From positions 1,984,001 to 2,048,000 of the forward strand of contig NZ_CP107904.1 in the NCBI RefSeq assembly GCF_036013975.1: a stretch of 64,000 nt of DNA, written 5' to 3'. The translations under genes were made by a program, and so were the position numbers. This stretch comes from Kitasatospora sp. NBC_00458. Its GTDB lineage: Bacteria > Actinomycetota > Actinomycetes > Streptomycetales > Streptomycetaceae. Below are positions 13,192 to 20,125 of the stretch, piece after piece. The number at the start of each line of letters is the position of its first letter. Positions within the stretch are counted from its first letter, which is position 1. The notes under the pieces are model-generated. The model was given only the letters and a program-made list of their open reading frames with translations. It was not told the origin of the DNA and made no database searches.

Positions 13192-13596
13192 ATGGACTGG
13201 AAGCTCGAAGTGGTGGTGGTCCCGGTCTCGAACGTGGACCGGGCCAAGGTCTTCTACGAGGAACAGGCCGGGTTCACCGTCGACCACGACACCCGGATCC
13301 GGGACGGCGTACGGGTGGTCCAGCTGACGCCGCCCGGCTCCGGGTGCTCGATCGTGGTGGGCACCGGGGTGACGGAGGCGCCTCCCGGCTCCTTGAAGGG
13401 GCTCCAGCTGGTGGTGCCGGACATCGACCGGGCGCACGCCGAACTGGTCACCCGGGGCGTGGAGGTCAGCCCCGTGCAGCACTTCGAGGACGGGTCCCGG
13501 GTGGACGGGCGGGGCGGGGAGTGGAACTCGTTCGTCTTCTTCAGCGACCCGGACGGGAACGGCTGGGCGGTCCAGGAGGCACCCGGCCGTCGGTAG
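13192..13596 (+). CDS. VOC (glyoxalase/bleomycin-resistance) family protein
   Basis: 134 residues from the ATG at 13192, with purine-rich GAGGGAAGGGG upstream. One complete vicinal-oxygen-chelate module pair is visible: beta-strand VVVVPVSNVDRAKVFYEE at the start and SFVFFSDPDGNGWAVQE at the end, the latter holding the typical metal-ligand glutamate. Substrate unknown. The next gene is 100 bp downstream on the same strand. Confidence 0.88.
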   Translation: MDWKLEVVVVPVSNVDRAKVFYEEQAGFTVDHDTRIRDGVRVVQLTPPGSGCSIVVGTGVTEAPPGSLKGLQLVVPDIDRAHAELVTRGVEVSPVQHFEDGSRVDGRGGEWNSFVFFSDPDGNGWAVQEAPGRR

Positions 13597-13699
13597 GGCG
13601 TGCGGGAGGGGTGCGGCGGGACGTACGGGGGACGTGCGGCGGGCGCCTCGGGCCCGGTGGCCGGTGGGGCCGCCGCGGCGCGCTCGGTAGGCTCGGGGG

Positions 13700-14074
13700 A
13701 TGGTCGAAGACGTGGGAAGCGTCCGGGTGGACAGCTGGATCTGGTCGGTGCGGCTCGCGAAGACGCGGTCGGCGGCGGCGGACGCCTGCAAGGCCGGGCA
13801 CGTCCGGGTCAACGGCGACCGGGCCAAGCCGGCGCAGTCGCTCAAGCCCGGCGACGAGGTGCGGATCCGCCAGGAGGGGCACGAGCGGGTCGTCGTGGTG
13901 CGCAAGCTGATCCGCAAGCGGGTCGGCGCGGAGGTCGCGGCGGAGTGCCTGGTGGACAACAGTCCGCCGAGGCCGCCGCGCGAGCAGGTGACCGTACCCG
14001 GCCTGCGCGACCGGGGTGCCGGGCGGCCCACCAAGCGGGACCGCCGCGACATGAACCAGCTGCGCGGGCGGTAG
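13700..14074 (+). CDS. S4-domain RNA-binding protein (HslR/Hsp15-like)
   Basis: 124 residues. The S4 fold fills the first half: RVDSWIWSVRLAKTRSAA, then CKAGHVRVNGDRAKPAQSLKPGD. Proteins of this kind (Hsp15) bind stalled 50S-nascent-chain complexes in E. coli; that role is inferred only from similarity. The C-terminus is Arg/Lys-rich (GRPTKRDRRDMNQLRGR), suited to RNA contact. Confidence 0.88.
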   Translation: MVEDVGSVRVDSWIWSVRLAKTRSAAADACKAGHVRVNGDRAKPAQSLKPGDEVRIRQEGHERVVVVRKLIRKRVGAEVAAECLVDNSPPRPPREQVTVPGLRDRGAGRPTKRDRRDMNQLRGR

Positions 14075-14181
14075 CGCGGGGCCGGACCGGCCGCCCCTGG
14101 GGCCGGGCACCCGAGGGCCGGGCTCCCCGGCGGCGGGGCGCTCCGGTCGTCGGGGGTGTCGGCCGCCGGGTGCGTCGGCCG

Positions 14182-14691
14182 TCAGGCGGCGAGGGTGTCC
14201 GTCCGGACCTGGGTGAGGAAGGTGCCGAGGTTCGCCAGCGTGCGGGCGATCTGGTCCTCCAGCGGGAGCGACTCGTCGGGCCGGCTCACCAGTGCGGACT
14301 TCTTCAGCCCGCGCAGGTAGAGCGAGCAGGCCAGATCGGCGCAGATGTACGTGCCGACGGTGTTCCCCTCCCGTCCGGCCGCTCCGGCGCGGCGGGCGGT
14401 GAGCAGTGCGACGCCGGAGCCCGCGTGGGCGGTGACGCAGAGCGAACAGACGTTGGTCTTGGTCAGGCTGCGCCGGAACGACGGCACCCGTAGCGTCACA
14501 CCGACCAGGTCGCCGCCGTGCTCGGCCACCAGGTAGCCGCGGTCGGGCGCGCCCTGGTCCCGCCAGCCGAGGAAGTCCAGGTGTTCCCAGGGGAGTTCGG
14601 CCAGGCCCCGGGGGAGGTTGAGCCGACGGGCCTCGCCCTTGGAGCAGTTGACGAAGGACGCGCGGATGTCGGTCTCGTTCAGGGGTCGCAT
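14182..14691 (-). CDS. FBP-domain protein (treble-clef zinc finger, EF-G-binding type)
   Basis: 169 residues from the ATG at 14691. A CSLC pair and a later CADLAC pair are consistent with the four-cysteine treble clef of the FBP domain, the C-terminal domain of fusidic-acid-resistance FusB-like proteins that bind EF-G. The N-terminal helical FusB part is absent, as in the common actinobacterial form. There is no ribosome-binding site; a TTAGTTT element about 9 nt upstream suggests leaderless transcription. Confidence 0.82.
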   Translation of the reverse strand: MRPLNETDIRASFVNCSKGEARRLNLPRGLAELPWEHLDFLGWRDQGAPDRGYLVAEHGGDLVGVTLRVPSFRRSLTKTNVCSLCVTAHAGSGVALLTARRAGAAGREGNTVGTYICADLACSLYLRGLKKSALVSRPDESLPLEDQIARTLANLGTFLTQVRTDTLAA

Positions 14692-14788
14692 ACGCCGCAA
14701 ACTAACACCGGGCGGTCGGCGCCGTCGCGTGGTTTTCCGCCGCCCGCCGGGCGGCGGACCAGCGGATCCCCGGGCTCCGGGCCACCGG

Positions 14789-15421
14789 CTACGAGCCGCC
14801 GTCGGCAGCGGGCCCGCCGGGCTGCGGGACGGCGGGCCCCGGGCGCCCCGGCTGCCCGACGGGCCGGCGGACGGGCACTCCGACGGGGTGGGAGGCCTGG
14901 ACGGCGAGCCGGCGCGGGGCGTCCTCGCCGATCCGGGTGAGCAGGTCGTCCAGTTCCAGGAAGACCTCCCAGGGCTCCCGGCCGCTGCCCGCCGCGAGCC
15001 GCCCGACCAGCAGGTCCTCCAGGTCGCGGATCCGGCTGTTCTTCCACGCCTTGTCGGCGAGGCTGACCAGCAGGTCCTCGACCGTGGTGCCGGGCGCACG
15101 CCAGTCGCCGTGGGTGCGGGCGAAACGGGCGAGCCGCTCGGGGACGCCGTGCGCGAGCAGCAGCTCGTGCCCGGCCCGCTCGTGCGGCGAGCCGGGGGCG
15201 GAGAGCTCCTCGTGGTGGACGGTCTTGCCGATGTCGTGGGTGGCGGCGCCGAACAGCACCGCCTCCCGGTCCACCGGCACGCCGTACCCGGCGCACCGGT
15301 CGGCGACCGGCACCGCGACCTCGTGGACCAGCCCGAGGTGGGCGACCAGCCGGGGCGGGGCGGCGAGTGCCGCCGGCAGCTCGGCCGCGGCTGCGGGCAG
15401 CGGCGGTGTTCCGGCGGTCAT
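14789..15421 (-). CDS. HD-domain phosphohydrolase
   Basis: 210 residues from the ATG at 15421. Metal-binding HD-superfamily residues are visible as HLGLVHEVA (first His), FGAATHDIGK (the HD pair) and HERAGHELLL. This predicts a metal-dependent phosphohydrolase; the substrate is unknown. The last 40 residues are Pro/Gly/Arg-rich. It lies 50 bp downstream of the DUF574 methyltransferase on the same strand, so cotranscription is likely. Confidence 0.85.
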   Translation of the reverse strand: MTAGTPPLPAAAAELPAALAAPPRLVAHLGLVHEVAVPVADRCAGYGVPVDREAVLFGAATHDIGKTVHHEELSAPGSPHERAGHELLLAHGVPERLARFARTHGDWRAPGTTVEDLLVSLADKAWKNSRIRDLEDLLVGRLAAGSGREPWEVFLELDDLLTRIGEDAPRRLAVQASHPVGVPVRRPVGQPGRPGPAVPQPGGPAADGGS

Positions 15422-15471
15422 TCCCCGCTCCCGTTCGGCCTGTGGGTGGGTGATCGGATCGGCCGGCGGCT

Positions 15472-16353
15472 TCAGCCCTTGAAGGCGACGCCGGCGTAGG
15501 CGGAGACGTCCTGCCAGCCCTCCGGCAGATCGGAGGTCCGGATGTGCCCGGACTCCGGCCGCCAGAGCGGGAGTTGGACCAGGCCGGGGCCGGCGAACCC
15601 GAAGTCGCCGAAGAACGGCTCGACGGCGGCGCGCGGGCGCAGCACCAGCGGCGCGCTGGCGCTGCGGTAGATCCGGGTGCCCTCGGCGGCGCTCTCCCGG
15701 GAGGCGAAGTCGGGGCTGCCGTGGGAGAGGATCAGCGCGCTGCCGGGGGCGAGCGCGTCGCGCAGGGTGCTGACGATCCGTTCGGCGCCGTCCTCGTCCC
15801 GGATGAAGTGCAGGACGGCGACCAGCATGAGGGCGACCGGCCGGTCGAGATCGATGGCGGCGCGCAGGCCCGGGTGGTCGAGGATCGCCTCGGGTTCGCG
15901 CAGGTCCCCCTCGATGACGGAGGTGTGGCCGGCCGGGTGGCCGGCCAGCAGGGCGCGGGCGTGGGTGGCGACGATCGGGTCGTTGTCGACGTAGACGACG
16001 CGGGCGTCCGGGGCGACCCGCTGGGCGACCTCGTTGGTGGAGCCGACGGCCGGGATGCCGGTGCCGATGTCGAGGAACTGCCGGATCCCGCGTCCGGCGG
16101 CGAACTCGACGGCCCGGCCCAGGAATTCGCGGTTGGTTCGGGCGAGCAGCGGCAGTGCCGGGTAGGCGGCTATCGCGGCCTCGGCGGCCTTCCGGTCGGC
16201 TTCGAAGTTGTCCTTGCCGCCCAGGTAGTAGTCGTACATCCGGGCGGTGTGCGGGATGCCGGTGTCGAGCTCGGTCGGGGGCTGCCAGTCGTCGGCGCGC
16301 GCCCAGTCCCAGTCGGTGCCGATCCCCGCACCCGTCGTCGTGTCCTCGGTCAT
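15472..16353 (-). CDS. SAM-dependent methyltransferase, DUF574 family
   Basis: 293 residues from the ATG at 16353. This large actinomycete family is recognised by GIPHTARMYDYYLGGKDNFEADR near the N-terminus (here PHTARMYDYYLGGKDNF) and the SAM site FLDIGTGIPAVGSTNEVAQ. Many paralogues exist in each streptomycete genome; their substrates are mostly unknown, and some act in natural-product or developmental contexts. Confidence 0.9.
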   Translation of the reverse strand: MTEDTTTGAGIGTDWDWARADDWQPPTELDTGIPHTARMYDYYLGGKDNFEADRKAAEAAIAAYPALPLLARTNREFLGRAVEFAAGRGIRQFLDIGTGIPAVGSTNEVAQRVAPDARVVYVDNDPIVATHARALLAGHPAGHTSVIEGDLREPEAILDHPGLRAAIDLDRPVALMLVAVLHFIRDEDGAERIVSTLRDALAPGSALILSHGSPDFASRESAAEGTRIYRSASAPLVLRPRAAVEPFFGDFGFAGPGLVQLPLWRPESGHIRTSDLPEGWQDVSAYAGVAFKG

Positions 16354-16611
16354 CTGCCGCCCCCTGTCGTTCCCTGCGTTCGTCGCCGGCCGGTGCCGGC
16401 GGCGTCCCCCGTACCGGTGCGGCCGACGGGCCCGGTGTGCCGTGCCCCCACCGCCCGGTGCGCCGCGATCGTAGCCGACGACGGGGCCCTGAAACAGCGG
16501 GAGTTCAGGTTTCCGCAGCATCCGAACCATGGTGGGTGTGCACGTCAATGGGTGCGCGATGGAATCCCCGCCGGTCGCCGCGGGACGGTGTGCTCTCTAT
16601 GCTGGCTGCCG

Positions 16612-17577
16612 ATGACTGCCGATCGGCGCACCGTCCTGCGCACCACCGCCAAACTGGCCGCCCTCACCGCCGTCGGCGGGCTGTTCACCGCCTGTGGCAG
16701 CAGCGGCTCCCGCCGTGCCGACCCGGGGGCGCTCGCCGTCCGCCCGGGCACGGTCGACCCGTCGGGCACCGTCGACCCGGCCTGGGCGGGGACGGAGGGG
16801 TCCGCGTCGCCGGCGCCCGCCGGCTCCGCCGGGGCGGGTGGCGCGCCCGCCGCGGCGTCCGCGCAGGCCGAGCCGGTCGCCGCCGCGCCGGATCCGGGCG
16901 CCCCGTCCCCCTCCGCCGGTCCGGTGGCCGCCAGCGCGCCGCCGGTCCCGCCGGTGCTCCCGCCGCTGGCGCCCGGCACCCCCGTCGAGGTGGCGTACGG
17001 GCCGCGCACCGGCCGGAACGTCGCCCTGACGTTCCACGGCAGCGGTGACCCGCGGCTGGCCACGGCCCTGCTGGAGATCGCCGAGCGGCGCGGTGTCGGC
17101 CTCACGGTGCTGGCCGTCGGCAGCTGGCTCGACCAGCAGCCGCAGATGGCGCGGCGGATCCTGGACGGCGGCCACGAGCTGGGCAACCACACCCAGAACC
17201 ACCAGGACATCTCCACGATGACCGCCGACCGGGCGCGTGCCGAGATCGCCCAGTGTGCGGAGCGGCTGCAGCGGCTGACCGGCTCGATCGGCCGCTGGTT
17301 CCGCCCCTCCGCCGCCCAGTACGCGACCCCGGTGGTGCGCGAGCAGGCGAAGGCCGTCGGGTACGAGCACGTGCTCGCCTTCGACGTGGACCCGCGCGAC
17401 TACAGCGACCCGAGTGCGGCCGAGCTCCAGCGCCGGGTGCTCGGTTCGGTGCGCGGCGGGTCGGTGGTCGCCCTGCACCTGGGCCACCAGTGCACGGTGG
17501 ACGCGCTGCCCGGGATCCTCGACGGTCTCGCCAAGGCCGGGCTGACCCCGGTCACCGCCAGCCGCCTCTGCGCCTGA
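16612..17577 (+). CDS. Secreted polysaccharide-deacetylase-like lipoprotein with altered motif 1
   Basis: 321 residues from the ATG at 16612. The N-terminus RRTVLRTTAKLAALTAVGG ends in LFTAC, a twin-arginine-type signal with lipobox cysteine, so a Tat-exported lipoprotein is likely. An Ala/Pro-rich linker (about 35-120) precedes a NodB-type domain. Motif 2 is clear (GHELGNHTQNHQDIS, metal-binding His pair), and motif 3 residues RPSAAQ and the late ALHLGH are visible. Motif 1, normally TFDDG with catalytic base and metal Asp, reads TFHGSGD. Either this is a known variant actinobacterial subgroup with the Asp displaced, or the enzyme is inactive. Confidence 0.85.
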   Translation: MTADRRTVLRTTAKLAALTAVGGLFTACGSSGSRRADPGALAVRPGTVDPSGTVDPAWAGTEGSASPAPAGSAGAGGAPAAASAQAEPVAAAPDPGAPSPSAGPVAASAPPVPPVLPPLAPGTPVEVAYGPRTGRNVALTFHGSGDPRLATALLEIAERRGVGLTVLAVGSWLDQQPQMARRILDGGHELGNHTQNHQDISTMTADRARAEIAQCAERLQRLTGSIGRWFRPSAAQYATPVVREQAKAVGYEHVLAFDVDPRDYSDPSAAELQRRVLGSVRGGSVVALHLGHQCTVDALPGILDGLAKAGLTPVTASRLCA

Positions 17578-17638
17578 GGCCCGTCCGGGCCTGTCGGGCC
17601 GGCAGTCCGCGTCGGGCACGCCGGCCGAGTCGGGCGCG

Positions 17639-18457
17639 TCAGCCCATCGGGTCGTCCGGCCCGTACGGGCGGAGCCGCAGGGTGCGGGCGTCCGCCTCGC
17701 GGATCTCCCCGGCGCGGTTGACCAGGGCCTCCAGGTCGTCGCGCCCGGCGTGGATGAACCGCCCGTGCAGCCCGTCGAAGCGGCCGCGGGCGGCGTCCAC
17801 GGTGACGGCGACCATGTACGGAATGGAGCCCCACTCCTTGGTGTCCCGGAACATCGGCATCCCGGCGGTCATGTCGGTGGCGACCGCGCCGGGACTGATG
17901 TCGAGGACGACGACCTGGTGCTCGGCGAGCGGGTCCGCGAGGTTGTCGGAGAGCTTCAGCAGCGCGCCCTTGGAGGTGGAGTACGCGGTGTAGGCGCCGT
18001 CGGGGCGCAGGGCGAAGCCGGAGTTGAGGTTGATCACGCGGCCGCTGCGGCGCCGGACCATGCCCGGCAGGACGCAGCGCAGCAGGTTGTAGGGGCCGCG
18101 CAGGTTGACCTCGACGACCTGCCACCACTGGTTGGCGTCGGTCTCCCAGAGCGGGACCTCGGAGCGGTCGACCTGGCCGGCGTTGTTGACCAGCAGGTCG
18201 ACCGGGCCGAGGTCCCGCTCGATGACGCGGACGGCCTCCCGGACCGAGCCGGGCCGGGTGACGTCGGCCGTGACGGCGACGCCGCGCGCGCCGTGCCGGA
18301 CGCACTCCTTGAGGGTCTCGGTGAGGGTCTCGTGGGTGCGGCCGACCAGCCCGACGGCCATGCCCTCGGCGGCGAGGCCGATGGCGATCTCCCGGCCGAT
18401 CCCCCGACCGGCGCCGGTGACCAGGGCGACCTGCCCTCTGAGCGATCCCGTCGGCAT
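17639..18457 (-). CDS. Short-chain dehydrogenase/reductase
   Basis: 272 residues from the ATG at 18457 (GAAGGGAG 8 nt upstream); the ATG at 18496 lacks a site. Classical SDR: cofactor loop TGAGRGIGREIA, structural NNAGQVDRSE, catalytic Ser in LNSGFALRPDG and the YSTSK dyad. The substrate is unknown. It is divergent from the 3-hydroxyacyl-CoA dehydrogenase and may share its control region. Confidence 0.9.
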   Translation of the reverse strand: MPTGSLRGQVALVTGAGRGIGREIAIGLAAEGMAVGLVGRTHETLTETLKECVRHGARGVAVTADVTRPGSVREAVRVIERDLGPVDLLVNNAGQVDRSEVPLWETDANQWWQVVEVNLRGPYNLLRCVLPGMVRRRSGRVINLNSGFALRPDGAYTAYSTSKGALLKLSDNLADPLAEHQVVVLDISPGAVATDMTAGMPMFRDTKEWGSIPYMVAVTVDAARGRFDGLHGRFIHAGRDDLEALVNRAGEIREADARTLRLRPYGPDDPMG

Positions 18458-18832
18458 CCCCGTGCTCCCTTCGCCTGCGTGCAGACCGTCCCGCATTCTG
18501 TCCGGCGCGGGGCGGGGCGGCCCCGGGGCGCACGCGCGACGCGGGCGGGCTCACCCGTCCGGCGCAGCCGCCGGGCGGGCGCCGGCGGCTGCGGGAGGGC
18601 TGCGGAAAGACTGCGGGAGGGCTGCGGGGCGACCGCGGGACGGCCTCCCGCAACGGCCTCCCGAAGCCCCCGGTTCATCGCGGGGAGGGGATGACCTACT
18701 GGCCGGTACGGAGTAGTAACGTCGTCGGGGCGGTGCACCGGTGCACACCTACCGTGCTCCCGCCCCGCTGGACAACAGCTTGCGGTACCACCTGTCGCTG
18801 GGCGATCCCCAGCACCACCGAAGGGCAACTGA
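18458..18832. other. 375-bp divergent intergenic region
   Basis: Contains imperfect repeats of CTGCGGGAGGGCTGCGG and CGGCCTCCCGAA (18590-18670), then the promoter area of the hydroxyacyl-CoA dehydrogenase with the palindromic TACTGGCCGGTA at 18697-18708. No gene is supported. Confidence 0.5.
18697..18708. promoter_or_regulatory. TetR-type operator candidate upstream of 3-hydroxyacyl-CoA dehydrogenase
   Basis: TACTGGCCGGTA is near-palindromic and lies 125 nt before the start codon. TetR repressors of acyl-CoA metabolism in actinobacteria often use such spaced TAC...GTA sites; assignment here is by analogy only. Confidence 0.4.
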
Positions 18833-19702
18833 GTGAGTGACATCGCGCGCGTCGGAGTGATCGGCTGCGGCCTGATGGGGTCGGGCATCGCGGAGGTGTT
18901 CGCCCGGGCGGGACTGGAGGTCCTGGTCGCGGAGGCCACCGGGGAGGCGCTGGAGTTCGGCCGCACCCGTCTCACCAACTCGCTGGACACCGCCGTCAAG
19001 CGGGGCAAGCTCACGCCCGAGGAGCGGGACGAGGCGCTGGGCCGGCTCGCCTTCACCGTGGACCTGGCGGACTTCGCCGACCGCGACCTGGTGGTGGAGG
19101 CGGTGGCCGAGCGCGCGGACGTCAAGGTCCGGATCTTCCAGACCCTCGACCGGGTGATCGAGCGCCGGGACGCGATCCTCGCCTCCAACACCTCGTCGAT
19201 CCCGATCGTGAAGCTGGCCGCCGCCACCTCCCGCCCGGAGCAGGTGGTCGGCCTGCACTTCTTCAACCCGGCGCCGGTGCAGAAGCTGGTCGAGGTGATC
19301 CCCACCCTGACCACCTCGGCGGCCACCACCGAGCGGGCCGAGGCGTTCGCCACCGAAGTGCTCGGCAAGGAGCCGATCCGGGCCCGTGACCGGGCCGGGT
19401 TCGTGGTCAACGCCCTGCTGGTGCCGTACCTGCTCTCGGCCGTCCGGATGTTCGAGTCGGGTGTGGCCACCGCCTCCGACATCGACAAGGGCATGGAGGC
19501 GGGCTGCGCCCACCCGATGGGCCCGCTGCGGCTGTGCGACCTGATCGGCCTGGACACCATCGTCTCGATCGCCGAGTCGATGTACGACGAGTACAAGGAG
19601 CCGCTGTACGCCGCTCCCCCGCTGCTGTCCCGGATGGTGGACGCCGGTCTGCTCGGCCGCAAGTCGGGGCGCGGCTTCTACGACTACACCGCCACCGCCT
19701 GA
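18833..19702 (+). CDS. 3-hydroxyacyl-CoA (3-hydroxybutyryl-CoA) dehydrogenase
   Basis: 289 residues from the GTG at 18833. NAD-binding GVIGCGLMGSGIAEV (8-22); catalytic His in VVGLHFFNPAPV with the downstream Glu region; substrate-binding NTSSIPI; C-terminal dimerisation domain ending GRGFYDYTATA. Length matches the monofunctional FadB2/Hbd type. It reduces acetoacetyl-CoA or oxidises 3-hydroxyacyl-CoA. A strong hairpin follows at 19743. Confidence 0.95.
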   Translation: MSDIARVGVIGCGLMGSGIAEVFARAGLEVLVAEATGEALEFGRTRLTNSLDTAVKRGKLTPEERDEALGRLAFTVDLADFADRDLVVEAVAERADVKVRIFQTLDRVIERRDAILASNTSSIPIVKLAAATSRPEQVVGLHFFNPAPVQKLVEVIPTLTTSAATTERAEAFATEVLGKEPIRARDRAGFVVNALLVPYLLSAVRMFESGVATASDIDKGMEAGCAHPMGPLRLCDLIGLDTIVSIAESMYDEYKEPLYAAPPLLSRMVDAGLLGRKSGRGFYDYTATA

Positions 19703-19742
19703 CCCGCGGCGGGGCGGGCGCGTGAGGGGGCGGGCACGTGAC

Positions 19743-19776
19743 GGGGCCCGGGAGCGGTATCCAGCTCCCGGGCCCC
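19743..19776. terminator. Bidirectional terminator hairpin
   Basis: 13-bp perfect stem (19743-19755 with 19764-19776), 8-nt loop. It closes the hydroxyacyl-CoA dehydrogenase gene on the plus strand and the permuted tRNA-like transcript on the minus strand. Confidence 0.8.
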
Positions 19777-19826
19777 TGAGGTGCCACCCAATTGCTCTGC
19801 ACCGGCACGTTTAAGGGTGTGGGTCA

Positions 19827-19906
19827 GTTTTACAACGTTGCTCTGCCATTGAAGCTACCGCGCCACGGAGAGGCGCAGACGGGAGTCGAACCCGCAACCC
19901 ACGCTG
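19827..19906 (-). tRNA. Candidate circularly permuted tRNA, unit 2
   Basis: Read 5' to 3' on the minus strand, the 3' half comes first: C38 (19906), AGCGT anticodon-stem strand (19905-19901), 5-nt variable loop, T arm GCGGG-TTCGACT-CCCGT (19895-19879), acceptor strand CTGCGCC (19878-19872), discriminator T (19871). After a 6-nt linker comes the 5' half: acceptor GGCGCGG (19864-19858), TA, D arm GCTT with a GG-containing 8-nt loop (19855-19840), A26, anticodon-stem strand ACGTT (19838-19834) and GTAAAAC. Acceptor pairing is 7/7 (one G-U); the anticodon stem is 5 bp (one T-G), 6 with the next G-C. No CCA is encoded. If the 5' part supplies the loop, the anticodon would be AAA; if the 3' part does, GCT. 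Normal-order folding gives no acceptor stem. Confidence 0.75.
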
Positions 19907-19968
19907 TAGCACACACCCGGTCGATCCGGCGCTCGGCGGCGAATGCTGAGACTTGAGCGAGAGTCTGA

Positions 19969-20051
19969 GTTTCACAGGGGCTGCCTCTGCCGGTTGGGCC
20001 ACCCCGGCGTGTGGTGCCGGGGGGAGGACTCGAACCTCCACCTTTCCCCTG
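19969..20051 (-). tRNA. Candidate circularly permuted tRNA, unit 1
   Basis: The 3' half comes first: CAGGGG (20051-20046), AAAGGT, T arm GGAGG-TTCGAGT-CCTCC (20039-20023), acceptor strand CCCCGGC (20022-20016), discriminator A and an encoded CCA (20014-20012). After just 3 nt (CAC) the 5' half begins: acceptor GCCGGGG (20008-20002), TG, D arm GCC with an 11-nt loop containing GG and GGC (19999-19983), then CCCCTG (19980-19975) and TGAAAC. The acceptor stem is a perfect 7 bp; the anticodon stem is 5 bp, extendable to 6. The 5' part gives loop GTGAAAC (anticodon GAA, phenylalanine type) if it alone supplies the loop. The encoded CCA directly followed by a 5' half is hard to explain except by permutation. 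Confidence 0.78.
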
Positions 20052-20116
20052 ATGTCAGCTTCAACATCAGTGTCAGCTTGCGCTCTTCGCGCCACCCCCG
20101 CTCTGACACGGGGGCG
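20049..20116 (-). ncRNA. Pseudoknotted leader of the permuted tRNA array
   Basis: Between the stop of the upstream gene and unit 1. Hairpin CCCCCG (20114-20109) with CGGGGG (20100-20095); its loop TGTCAG (20108-20103) can pair with CTGACA at 20076-20071, forming an H-type pseudoknot over the small GCGC-GAAGA-GCGC hairpin (20092-20080). AAGCTGACA occurs twice (20079-20071 and 20061-20053), and a competing 7-bp hairpin CTGATGT/ACATCAG (20070-20049) would hide the start of the unit 1 3' half. These look like mutually exclusive folds. Confidence 0.5.
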
Positions 20117-20125
20117 ATCATGGGG

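Noticed and set aside
20012..20101. Single linear tRNA ending at the CCA at 20012
   Set aside because: A 5' strand GCGGGGG (20101-20095) can pair with CCCCGGC but with a G-G mismatch, the D loop would be GAAGA without the GG pair, and the anticodon arm would be a 7-bp stem with 8-nt loop. The downstream strand GCCGGGG pairs perfectly and is followed by a proper D arm, so permutation fits better.
19799..20116. Group I intron or tmRNA
   Set aside because: The flanks are far too short for a group I core and I see no P7/P3 motifs; there is no tag reading frame and no alanine-type tmRNA acceptor.
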